From positions 124,001 to 188,000 of the forward strand of contig NZ_JAQQTF010000007.1 of NCBI RefSeq assembly GCF_028561275.1: 64,000 nucleotides of DNA, read 5' to 3'. The DNA is from Aureisphaera galaxeae (GTDB lineage Bacteria > Bacteroidota > Bacteroidia > Flavobacteriales > Flavobacteriaceae). Below are positions 45,617-54,079 of the stretch, piece after piece. Each line of letters begins with the position of its first letter. The stretch's first letter is position 1. Below the pieces are notes generated by a model. It ran no database searches and had not been told where the DNA came from. It saw only the letters and a list, made by a program, of their open reading frames with translations. The position numbers were made by a program, and so were the translations under genes.

Positions 45617-47260
45617 TTATTGATACACTCTTACATAATCGATTTCCATAGTAGATTCCACAAAGCTGGGGTCAATTGTACCTCCAAAGGTTCCTCCCAT
45701 GGCTACATTTAGAATGAGGAAGAAGTCTGCATTGAAGGGAAGGTTTCCATTGTTAAGTACCGTATGGTAGGGGACATCATCCACGAAGATGACGATCTCA
45801 TTTTCATCCCATTCTACGGAGTAAACGTGGAATTCTGTCGAGGCATTGGGAACATCAATTTCGTCTCCATTGGCATTACCTCCAGACATTCCAGGATAAT
45901 GCAATGTACCGTAAACCACGTCCTGATCATTTCCTATGTGTTCGGCGATATCGATTTCCCCGCAATTGGGCCAACCAATAATGTCGAAATTGGCTCCCAA
46001 CATCCAGATCGCAGGCCAAGTGCCGCCACCCGTTGGGAATTTTGCACGTACATCTACCCTTCCGTAAGTAAATTCGAATAGATTTTCGGACTTAATGCGC
46101 GAAGAGGTATAATTGCTACTTTGGAAGGACTCGGCTCTCGCAGTAATCTTTAAGAGTCCGTCTTCTACAATAATATTTTCGGGTCTATCGGTATAATATT
46201 GAGACTCACCATTACCCCATCCGCCGTTTCCGGTTCCAATGTCATAGGTCCAATTTTCCGAACAAGGAGCTCCGTCCTCATTAAATTCATCGGCCCAAAC
46301 CAAGACATCCATATTACCGCTTCCGGTATTGCCAGTAAGTCCAGAATCGCATTCGGGTTCCTGATTGCCAGAGTCGGGTACAAAGGTGTGGTACCAGGCC
46401 AATTGTTGTCCAGGAGGATCGAAAGGATCCTGAAGCCCACGTATAGTAAGTACATTTTCGGTAAGCTCTACAATTTCATAGGAAGTGGCACCCGACCAGT
46501 AAGACATGGTACTGTTGGTGACCGTGAGGGTTGAAGTACCATTCTCTTCCACAATGACAAACTCCGTGTCGGTCGCAATCTGGTTATTGATATCGCGGCA
46601 CTCGTCCACAAATTCTCCCGGTGTTGCATCTGGGAAAAAGCGTTTTACTTCTGCCCAATTGATGAAGGAAGAACCTGCTGTATCTAGTTGAAATGTGTAG
46701 TTCCCTTGCCCGTCATGCATAAACGTAAGTGTGTCATCGTACAAACACGGATCCAATTGGTTGGGAGATGCACTAAAGAAATTCGGAAAGTCCACTGCAG
46801 GATCTCCCACTCCGAAATGACCGGCGTTGGAAGAGTCCCAAACCCAACGTTTTCCAACATTGGCAGCTCCAGCGATATTCTGAAGGGTAATGGCGTCGAT
46901 TTCCAAAATCACATCCAGATCGATCACCACGGCCTGGGAACTGGAAGCACCTCCGGTTCCATAGGCAACCACTACGATCTCCTGTGAATACTGACCGGAT
47001 TGTGTATATCTGAAAGAGGCTTGCTCCCCTTGTGTAATGATCACGGGATCACTTTCGGCCACGAAGAATACATGATAAATGGTGGCTCCTTGAGCACTAG
47101 GGGTAACGGTTACATTTCCAGATTGATCATTGGCAATAGAAACATCTATCGTAAGGTTGGTTGGGGTTGTTATGGCTCCAAATTCTGCATCATCCTCTTG
47201 GCAGGCCCAAACGAGACAGCAAAGGGATAAAATGCCTAATGTTCTTATAATCTTCTGCAT
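45617..47260 (-). CDS. Modular GH16 family endo-beta-glucanase, lipoprotein
   Basis: 547 residues. Lipobox WAC (Cys20); a PKD-like domain (about 33-115) closely resembling the one at the start of the neighbouring binding protein (TNLTIDVSIANDQSGNVTVTPS); an unassigned domain (about 120-300, KRWVWDSSNAGHFGVG); and the GH16 catalytic domain (about 315-547) with GEIDIAEHIG, Glu435 nucleophile, Asp437 and Glu440. Surface-anchored endo-enzyme expected to make the first cuts in the polymer. The central domain occurs at the same place in other Bacteroidota GH16 proteins, as I recall, and may help bind glycan. Confidence 0.92.
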   Translation of the reverse strand: MQKIIRTLGILSLCCLVWACQEDDAEFGAITTPTNLTIDVSIANDQSGNVTVTPSAQGATIYHVFFVAESDPVIITQGEQASFRYTQSGQYSQEIVVVAYGTGGASSSQAVVIDLDVILEIDAITLQNIAGAANVGKRWVWDSSNAGHFGVGDPAVDFPNFFSASPNQLDPCLYDDTLTFMHDGQGNYTFQLDTAGSSFINWAEVKRFFPDATPGEFVDECRDINNQIATDTEFVIVEENGTSTLTVTNSTMSYWSGATSYEIVELTENVLTIRGLQDPFDPPGQQLAWYHTFVPDSGNQEPECDSGLTGNTGSGNMDVLVWADEFNEDGAPCSENWTYDIGTGNGGWGNGESQYYTDRPENIIVEDGLLKITARAESFQSSNYTSSRIKSENLFEFTYGRVDVRAKFPTGGGTWPAIWMLGANFDIIGWPNCGEIDIAEHIGNDQDVVYGTLHYPGMSGGNANGDEIDVPNASTEFHVYSVEWDENEIVIFVDDVPYHTVLNNGNLPFNADFFLILNVAMGGTFGGTIDPSFVESTMEIDYVRVYQ

Positions 47261-47273
47261 AGCGGTAGCGTTT

Positions 47274-49298
47274 TTAATTTGCTAATTCAATTTCATCGAA
47301 ATAATAGGTGGAGTCATCGCCAGGATTTCCAAAATCGAAGAAGATGACGATTCGGGTATAATCGGCCGAAGGGGCTCCACTAAAATCATAACTCAACTGT
47401 TCCCAACCATTGGCAACGGAGTTAACTATATCTACTTCATGGGTAATGCTGGCATCGGCATTCTCCAACTTCAGCTTTATGGTGATGCCCGAAGCAGGGG
47501 CATAGGTCATTACATTCACTCTATTAAATGAGCCGAGGTCTAATGGCGAAGCCACTTCAAAGAAAGTTCCTGCCCAGACTTCAGATCCAGCCGTTTTTAC
47601 CTGACTGGCACTCATGGCCGAGGTATTGATACCCGAAGTATCGGGGTTGGCCACTACTTGTGCATCTTCAATATTTCCGAAAGAAACAAAGGTGGGCGGT
47701 GTTCCTTCAAAATCTTCAATAGCACTAGAAGGGAGAGTGGAAACAAGCCCGCCTTCACCCACTTCTATCTCATCGAAATAATATTCGGACCCGTCGCCTT
47801 CATTTCCAAAGTCATAGAATACCACAACTCTATTGTACTGGGCATCGGGTGCATCGGCGAAGTTGAAGACCAACTCCTCCCAAGCATTGGCCACAGTAGT
47901 GTTTACATCTACCTCGTGGGTAATGCTGGCATCTGCATTTTCCAGCTTGAGTTTTATCACTTTTCCGGTAGCGGGTGAATAGGATTTTAATCGCATTTTC
48001 TTCACGGCTGCGAACTGGATATGAGCATCGGTAAGTTCGAAGAAGGTTCCACCCCAAACCTGGGCTCCAACATTCTTCGTTAAACGAGCGCTATTAGGCG
48101 TTTCGTTCATGCCTCCAATAGATGGGTTGGCAGTGACAACAGTTTCCCCAATATCACCAAAGTCTGTAAACACGGGCGGCGTACCGTCGAAGTTTTCAAC
48201 TAGGTCGAATTCCTCGGTAGCCAAGGTCGTTTGTGCAATATTATCGAAATAGAAAGTCGTATCGGTTCCCTCATTTCCGAAGTCATAGAAAATCACGATC
48301 CTAGAATATTCTTGAGATAGGTCGATCGTAGAGAAATCGAAGAATAAGGTTTCCCATGCACCAACGGCGCCCGTAACGGCATCCACTTCGGCTGCAATAT
48401 TGGAATCCAATGCATTTTCAATCTTCAGTTTCACCGTAAGCCCCGCTTCTGGGGACCATGAATCCATTCGGAAAGCGGTATTACTACTAAAATCGATAGG
48501 GTCCCCTAGATCGAGGATCGTTCCTGCGAATACCTGCGCTCCTGCTTCTTTAAAGAACTGGCCCACAGTGGCACTGGTATTGATTCCTGAAGGATCTGGA
48601 TTGTCTACAACAGAGCCAAACCCGCCTCCGAAGTCGGTGAATATATATTCCACTGTTTCCGATTCGAAATCGATAGGAAGTGCGAGAGGGTCTTCTATAA
48701 GGACCGTAACCGTTGTTTGTATGGTCTCACTTCCACCACTTAAGGCGGTAACCGTAAGCTCGAATTCCCCTACATCGGGATAGGTGTGTGTCAAAGTTTC
48801 CCCGATCATCATAGGTGTCGGTACTTCTCCGTCTACATCACCAAAAAGTACCTCAAAGCCAACCGCCAAATCGGCTGTGGCAGATACGGTGATCGAAAAA
48901 TTATCTCCGGGAACCGGATTCACGGTAACCTCAAGGTTTTCGGGAGGTAAAAAGGAAACCGTAATAGGCTGTACAAACTGGGCCGTTTCCCCATTAATGT
49001 TTTGTGCGGTCAATGTGGCTTCGAAAGAACCTTCGCTATAAACGTGTTCTACACTGCTTCCTGGGGAAACCTCTGCTGTATCGGACCCATCGCCAAAATC
49101 GATGGTAAATAGGGAAGCTGACTCTCCACTAGGGGTTAAGGTGGCCAATCCCGAATTATCTTGCGCCATTTGAACCTGCAGGGCCAAATTGGACGGAACC
49201 GCGATTCCGTTAACCAAGCCCAAATCGTCATCCTCCGCACAGCCGATAAACAGGGCTACGGTGGAAATAAGACATATGATTGATAGTATTTTCTTCAT
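47274..49298 (-). CDS. Surface glycan-binding lipoprotein (SusE-position) with PKD domains and three modules
   Basis: 674 residues from ATG 49298; the frame opens at 49352 inside susD, but the signal peptide starts at 49298. Lipobox FIGC (Cys20); two PKD-like domains (about 33-115 and 120-203, FTIDFGDGSDTAEV); then three modules of about 150 residues (from about 208, 368 and 525) related to those of the downstream T9SS proteins (NPDPSGINTSATV, LKIENA, FYDFGNEG, YYFDEIE). Position right after susD and lipidation indicate the SusE/F-like surface glycan-binding protein of the locus. Confidence 0.88.
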   Translation of the reverse strand: MKKILSIICLISTVALFIGCAEDDDLGLVNGIAVPSNLALQVQMAQDNSGLATLTPSGESASLFTIDFGDGSDTAEVSPGSSVEHVYSEGSFEATLTAQNINGETAQFVQPITVSFLPPENLEVTVNPVPGDNFSITVSATADLAVGFEVLFGDVDGEVPTPMMIGETLTHTYPDVGEFELTVTALSGGSETIQTTVTVLIEDPLALPIDFESETVEYIFTDFGGGFGSVVDNPDPSGINTSATVGQFFKEAGAQVFAGTILDLGDPIDFSSNTAFRMDSWSPEAGLTVKLKIENALDSNIAAEVDAVTGAVGAWETLFFDFSTIDLSQEYSRIVIFYDFGNEGTDTTFYFDNIAQTTLATEEFDLVENFDGTPPVFTDFGDIGETVVTANPSIGGMNETPNSARLTKNVGAQVWGGTFFELTDAHIQFAAVKKMRLKSYSPATGKVIKLKLENADASITHEVDVNTTVANAWEELVFNFADAPDAQYNRVVVFYDFGNEGDGSEYYFDEIEVGEGGLVSTLPSSAIEDFEGTPPTFVSFGNIEDAQVVANPDTSGINTSAMSASQVKTAGSEVWAGTFFEVASPLDLGSFNRVNVMTYAPASGITIKLKLENADASITHEVDIVNSVANGWEQLSYDFSGAPSADYTRIVIFFDFGNPGDDSTYYFDEIELAN

Positions 49299-49308
49299 GC
49301 TCTTCTCT

Positions 49309-50778
49309 TTAGTACCCTGGATTTTGTGCCCAGCGATTTCCGGTGAGTTCAATTTCTATTTGTGGAATGGGAAACAATTCGTGTTTTCCGGCCATGAAAT
49401 TGGGAATTTCGGCAGCGGCCCTGCCCGTTCTTACAAGATCGAAGAATTGATGTCCTTCTCCCATTAGCTCCCAACGTCTTTCTTGATAAATGGCTTGGGT
49501 AAGGTCATTGCCCCCAAGGGAGAGATCTTCCAAGCCTGCTCTTTGGCGTACCTGATTTACATAGGTAAGTGCTACAGCATCGTTTCCGGCTCCGCGGTTG
49601 TGTGCTTCGGCCGCCATTAATAGTACATCGGCAAATCGAATGGAACGATAGTTATTGGGATTGGTAAGGTTTTGGTCCCCAATATTGGTATCTCCCTGTC
49701 TTGGGATGTATTTTCTGTTGAAAAAACCTGTATGCTCAAACCCTTCGGTCCAAGACACACCAGCTCCGTTGTTATAATCCTGATTGGCTTCGGCAAATGC
49801 CTCGATGTTTAGGATGGCGATGTCTCTTCTCAGGTCATTTTCATCATAACTATCGTAAGCTTCTTGGGTAGGAACATTAAAACTGAATCCTGATTCGAAA
49901 AGCGGGCCATTGAAATTTCTTGGTCCATTGAATCCTACAGCCACGTTCCCTTCACTACATTGTAAACAATCGAAGCCAGCTCCTTCCAAATCTGTGTATT
50001 GTACCTCGAACACCGATTCTTGGGTATTTTCATTGTCGTTTTCGAATAGCGTAGTGAAGTCTGCAATGAGGCTGTGGGGCCCTTCATTTATGAGTTCGTC
50101 CAAAACCCGTGCGGCATCCTGAAAATTATCTTGATATAGATACGCCTTGCCCAATAAAGCAAGAGCAGCACCTTTTGTAATTCTTCCTGTCTGTGTTTGT
50201 GTATAGGGAAGATTGTTGGAAGCATAGATAAGATCGGCTTCAATTTGTGCATAAACCTCAGCAGCAGGCGTACGGTCCAATTGCGTTTGCAAGGCAAAAT
50301 CGATACGCTGATCTACCACTAACGGAACATCACCAAACCACTTTACCAATTCGAAATAGTAATAAGCTCTTAGAAATCGTGCCTGCCCTAAGACATTGTT
50401 TTTGTTTGGGAAATCGGTTTTATCCTGAAACTCCATGATGTAATTCGCTCGGTTCACCCCAGCATACATCCAACTCCAAATGTCGCGAAGCTGTTGGTTC
50501 ACGGGTGTATGGATCATGTCGTCAATTTGCTGTATACCAATAACATCGGTTGCATTTTCCCCTCCCGCTAAGGTGTTGTTGGAGGCAATTTCCCCTACCA
50601 TTACATTGAGGTAGGAGGATTGCAACATATCATAGGCGGCAATGAGTGCGTTTTGATAATCTTCTTCAGAATTGAAGAAATTTTCGGAGTTCTGATCCTG
50701 TGAATCAACATCGACAAAATCATCACTGCAGGAGAGTACAGTGAACAGAACTAGGATGAGTACTACTTTTAATTTCAT
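49309..50778 (-). CDS. susD: SusD/RagB family glycan-binding outer-membrane lipoprotein
   Basis: 489 residues. Lipobox VLSC (Cys17), the SusD N-terminal segment (ENFFNSEEDYQNALIAAYDML), TPR-like helices (GKAYLYQDNFQDAARVLDELI), and the C-terminal RagB/SusD domain with RSIRFADVLLMAAEAHNR and ERRWELMGEGHQFFDLVRTG. It forms the lid over the SusC channel and binds oligosaccharides at the surface. The C-terminus NRWAQNPGY is family-typical. Follows susC by 9 bases. Confidence 0.95.
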   Translation of the reverse strand: MKLKVVLILVLFTVLSCSDDFVDVDSQDQNSENFFNSEEDYQNALIAAYDMLQSSYLNVMVGEIASNNTLAGGENATDVIGIQQIDDMIHTPVNQQLRDIWSWMYAGVNRANYIMEFQDKTDFPNKNNVLGQARFLRAYYYFELVKWFGDVPLVVDQRIDFALQTQLDRTPAAEVYAQIEADLIYASNNLPYTQTQTGRITKGAALALLGKAYLYQDNFQDAARVLDELINEGPHSLIADFTTLFENDNENTQESVFEVQYTDLEGAGFDCLQCSEGNVAVGFNGPRNFNGPLFESGFSFNVPTQEAYDSYDENDLRRDIAILNIEAFAEANQDYNNGAGVSWTEGFEHTGFFNRKYIPRQGDTNIGDQNLTNPNNYRSIRFADVLLMAAEAHNRGAGNDAVALTYVNQVRQRAGLEDLSLGGNDLTQAIYQERRWELMGEGHQFFDLVRTGRAAAEIPNFMAGKHELFPIPQIEIELTGNRWAQNPGY

Positions 50779-50787
50779 GGCGGCTTA

Positions 50788-53700
50788 TTATATTTTCAGG
50801 TTAACTCCAAGTAAATAGGTTCTTGGTGTTGGATACAGTCCTTGATCGAATCCACCTCCAATGGGAGCTCCTGTGGAAACAGTGGGATCGTATCCTCTAT
50901 ATTTTGTTAGTGTGAAGGCATTGCTTACAGACACATAGAATCTCAATTTGGCTAATCGCAATTGTTGCAAGGCTTTTTCACTCAATGAATACCCCAATTG
51001 CATATTTTGGGCTCTAATGAAGGAGCCGTCCTCCACATAAAAGTCTGAGAAGACTAGGTTAGAAGTCGCTCCTGTGGTGACCCTTGGAAAATCATTGGAA
51101 GTTCCTGCACCTGTCCAGCGATCCAAATAGTTCGTGGTTCTGTTGGTACGGGGGTGATTTCTCTCGTAATTGCGAACAATATCATTACCGATGGAGGCAA
51201 AGAAATAGGATCGGAAATCTAGGTTTTTGTATTCGAAGGAAAGATTCAATCCCAAGGTAACATCTGGAATAGGATCTCCAATGTTGGTACGATCTTCTTC
51301 ATTTATAACTCCGTCCCCATTTTGATCCACAAAGCGGATATCTCCAGGTTGGGCTTCTGCTCCAAGCGCTATTTGAGAAGGATGATTATTTACTTCATCT
51401 ATATTTTGAAAGAGTCCATCGGTTTCAAATCCGTAATAATACCCTAACGGGAATCCTTCTTCCATTCGTGCTGGGAAGGCCTGTCCAATACCGAAAGCAC
51501 CTCCTGGTTCAAAACCAATTCCGTTATTTACGCTTAGTACTTCATTGTCTAACCAAGTAGCGTTAAAATTGACATTGAATGAAAAATTAGGGGAAAGCTT
51601 GTCCTGATAACCAACAGCCATTTCGAAACCGGTATTTCTCACAGTCCCCGCATTCGCCAAAGGGTTTCCAGAACCTGGCCCAGTAGAACCTGTGGTACCC
51701 GAAGTTTGTACTACCAAAAGCAGATCTTTTGTTTCCCTATTGAAATAGTCTACTTCAAGACTTAGTTTATTCTGAAGGAAGCGCGCATCCAACCCTACAT
51801 CTAGGGTTTGTTGTTCTTCCCATTTAATTTCTGGGTTGGAAATGGCACCAATGGCTGTTCCAAATTCCAATTCGTCATCGAAAACGTACACTCCTTCTCC
51901 ATTGAGTAAGGAAGCAAACCCAAATGCCGGAATTCTGTCGTTACCTATAATACCATAAGAACCGCGCAGCTTCAGGAAGTTGAAAATGTTGCTGTCCGAC
52001 ATGAAATTTTCGTCCGAAACGATCCACCCTGCCGAAAAGGAAGGGAATATTCCGAATTTGTTGTCTGGACCAAAAGCGGTAGAACCATCTCGGCGAACGA
52101 CTGCAGAGAAAAGATACTTTCCTTTATAATCATATTGCAAACGTCCGAAATAGGATAATAGTCGCGAATCGAAGACCCGATTGCTGCGTGTCATGAAATT
52201 ATCCACGATGGTTTCTGCATCGTTGATGTCTACTTGCGCAAAACCAACATCGGGAAGATTGATTCCGGTAATGCTGTAGGTGTCACCTGTGGTCTTGAAA
52301 ACCGAGGTTCCTACCGTAAGATTTACTTTATGGTCTTCCCAAAAGGTATTGTCATAGGAAATGAAGGCATCGAAGGTGTAATCCCTAAAGAATTGTGTGT
52401 TTTCAACCAAAACGCTCACGTCACGGTCAAATACCTTGTCCGAAACACCCTGAACCCCAAAATCGGCCACCGGGAAATAGAATCTTCCGCGTACTTCCGA
52501 ATAATTCCACTGGTAGTTTACTTCTGCAGAAAAATTATCGAGGAAATTGTAGTTAAGCCCGAAAACACCACTTATTCTGTCCACTTTGGTGTTGTTAAAC
52601 GTGCTTTCTATTTGAGCCAATGGATTAATTACCTCAATAGGAAGGTTTTCGGCTCTCGAAAACCCATTTTCCGTTCTTGGAAGCAAGATTGGATCCATGT
52701 TCAGTGCGTTGTACAAAACAGATCCGATAGCATTCTCCTGAAGTGTTTTACGTTTCGTTCCCGTGTAAATTAAACTGGATTTGAACTTAAGGTTGTCAAG
52801 CAAATCCGTATTGTAATTGAGTCGTGCCGTATATCTCGTAAAGTTGGCCTTGTCCCCACCTACAATTCCATCCTGGGTGAGCAAGGAAGCCCCTGCAGAA
52901 TAGGTAGACTTTTTAGATCCTCCCCGCATGGTAACACTATTATTAAGTATAGGCGCTCTAGAGAAAACCTCACTTTGCCAATCCGTTCCACGGCCCAATC
53001 CATTAATATTATTGAATAAGATGGGCTCTCCATTGGCGGCGAAAGCCTCATTGGCTAACAGTGCATATTCTGTAGCATTTAAGGTGGGAAGACTCCGAGT
53101 GGTTTCTTGTATTCCACCATAGGCATCGTACTCTATGGTGATGGGAGATTGCTTGCGTCCCGTTTTGGTCGTAATCAGTACCACACCGTTTGCAGCACGA
53201 ACCCCATAGATACCAGCGGTGGCATCTTTTAATACATTAATGGTTTCAATATCCCCTGGATTGAGGACACTAAGGTCTTCAATCACGTTACCGTCTACCA
53301 AAATAAGTGGACGGTTATCCCCATTGGTTGAAATACCTCGAATCCGAATATCCAAGGCACTTCCTGGCGAACCGGATTGCGACGTAATTTGAACCCCTGA
53401 AATTTGTCCCTGTAATGCTTGCTCTATTCTGGCGGGTTTTAATTCTTCAATTGTTTCGGAAGAAATAACAGCAACCGCTCCGGTGATTTCCTTTTTCCGC
53501 TTGGCACCATATCCAATAACCACGATTTCATCCAAGGAAGCAATGTCTTCTTCCAAATAGATGGTGATGGCCGTATCGGACGCGACGGTTACTTCTTGGG
53601 TTACAAACCCGAGGTAGGAAATGACCAAAACATCGCCGGACGATATATCGTTAATTGTAAAATTTCCATCGAAATCGGTGGTGACCCCATTATTAGTTCC

Positions 53701-53835
53701 CTTCTGAACTACAGAAGCACTTAAGAGGGGTTCGTTGGTTCCTCTGTCGAGAACCGTTCCACTCACACTAAATGACTGGCCAAAACTTACCGAAATGGCC
53801 AAAAATGCACACAAAAAAAAGAAGCAATTCCTCAT
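50788..53835 (-). CDS. susC: SusC/RagA family TonB-linked outer-membrane transporter
   Basis: 1015 residues. Signal peptide (to SFGQ), carboxypeptidase-regulatory-like domain (about 22-100), the TonB-box region DEIVVIGYGAKRK, a plug domain (about 115-230; SGVQITSQSGSPGSALDIRIRG, ATAGIYGVRAANGVVLITTK) and a 22-strand barrel ending RTYLLGVNLKI. Imports oligosaccharides with SusD, powered by TonB. First gene of the operon; the terminator and inverted repeat upstream separate it from the regulator gene. Confidence 0.96.
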   Translation of the reverse strand: MRNCFFFLCAFLAISVSFGQSFSVSGTVLDRGTNEPLLSASVVQKGTNNGVTTDFDGNFTINDISSGDVLVISYLGFVTQEVTVASDTAITIYLEEDIASLDEIVVIGYGAKRKKEITGAVAVISSETIEELKPARIEQALQGQISGVQITSQSGSPGSALDIRIRGISTNGDNRPLILVDGNVIEDLSVLNPGDIETINVLKDATAGIYGVRAANGVVLITTKTGRKQSPITIEYDAYGGIQETTRSLPTLNATEYALLANEAFAANGEPILFNNINGLGRGTDWQSEVFSRAPILNNSVTMRGGSKKSTYSAGASLLTQDGIVGGDKANFTRYTARLNYNTDLLDNLKFKSSLIYTGTKRKTLQENAIGSVLYNALNMDPILLPRTENGFSRAENLPIEVINPLAQIESTFNNTKVDRISGVFGLNYNFLDNFSAEVNYQWNYSEVRGRFYFPVADFGVQGVSDKVFDRDVSVLVENTQFFRDYTFDAFISYDNTFWEDHKVNLTVGTSVFKTTGDTYSITGINLPDVGFAQVDINDAETIVDNFMTRSNRVFDSRLLSYFGRLQYDYKGKYLFSAVVRRDGSTAFGPDNKFGIFPSFSAGWIVSDENFMSDSNIFNFLKLRGSYGIIGNDRIPAFGFASLLNGEGVYVFDDELEFGTAIGAISNPEIKWEEQQTLDVGLDARFLQNKLSLEVDYFNRETKDLLLVVQTSGTTGSTGPGSGNPLANAGTVRNTGFEMAVGYQDKLSPNFSFNVNFNATWLDNEVLSVNNGIGFEPGGAFGIGQAFPARMEEGFPLGYYYGFETDGLFQNIDEVNNHPSQIALGAEAQPGDIRFVDQNGDGVINEEDRTNIGDPIPDVTLGLNLSFEYKNLDFRSYFFASIGNDIVRNYERNHPRTNRTTNYLDRWTGAGTSNDFPRVTTGATSNLVFSDFYVEDGSFIRAQNMQLGYSLSEKALQQLRLAKLRFYVSVSNAFTLTKYRGYDPTVSTGAPIGGGFDQGLYPTPRTYLLGVNLKI

Positions 53836-53860
53836 AGGCTGATTAATTACCGAAATATAC

Positions 53861-53880
53861 CCTCATACAAAATGATGAGG
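53861..53880. promoter_or_regulatory. Inverted repeat upstream of susC
   Basis: CCTCAT (53861-53866) and ATGAGG (53875-53880) form a 6-bp inverted repeat with an 8-base gap, 26 bases before the susC start. It could be an operator for the locus regulator. No perfect TAnnTTTG box is seen between the terminator at 53945 and susC; TATATTTC at 53852-53859 is the closest. Confidence 0.35.
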
Positions 53881-53944
53881 TCTCTTTTTCGCTATATAAA
53901 AAGTATACAACGCAACGAAATGAGCCTAAAATTGAGAATATGAT

Positions 53945-53972
53945 GTAAAAAAAGCCCTAAAAATGGGGCTTT
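53945..53972 (-). terminator. Terminator after the PUL regulator gene
   Basis: On the minus strand AAAGCCC (53972-53966) pairs with GGGCTTT (53957-53951) around an 8-base loop and is followed by a T run. It separates the regulator transcript from susC. Confidence 0.8.
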
Positions 53973-54079
53973 AGCAAAATTTACCTACTTTTTTTGTTTA
54001 ATTATTAATTACGAAAATTAATCAAAAATACCAAAATGTTGTGGTAATGTTGAGTTATGATGCCTCCATGTTGTAGCGA

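Noticed and set aside
54023-54030. TATTTTTG on the minus strand as the susC promoter
   Set aside because: It matches the -7 box but lies upstream of the regulator's intrinsic terminator (53945-53972), so a transcript from it would stop before susC.
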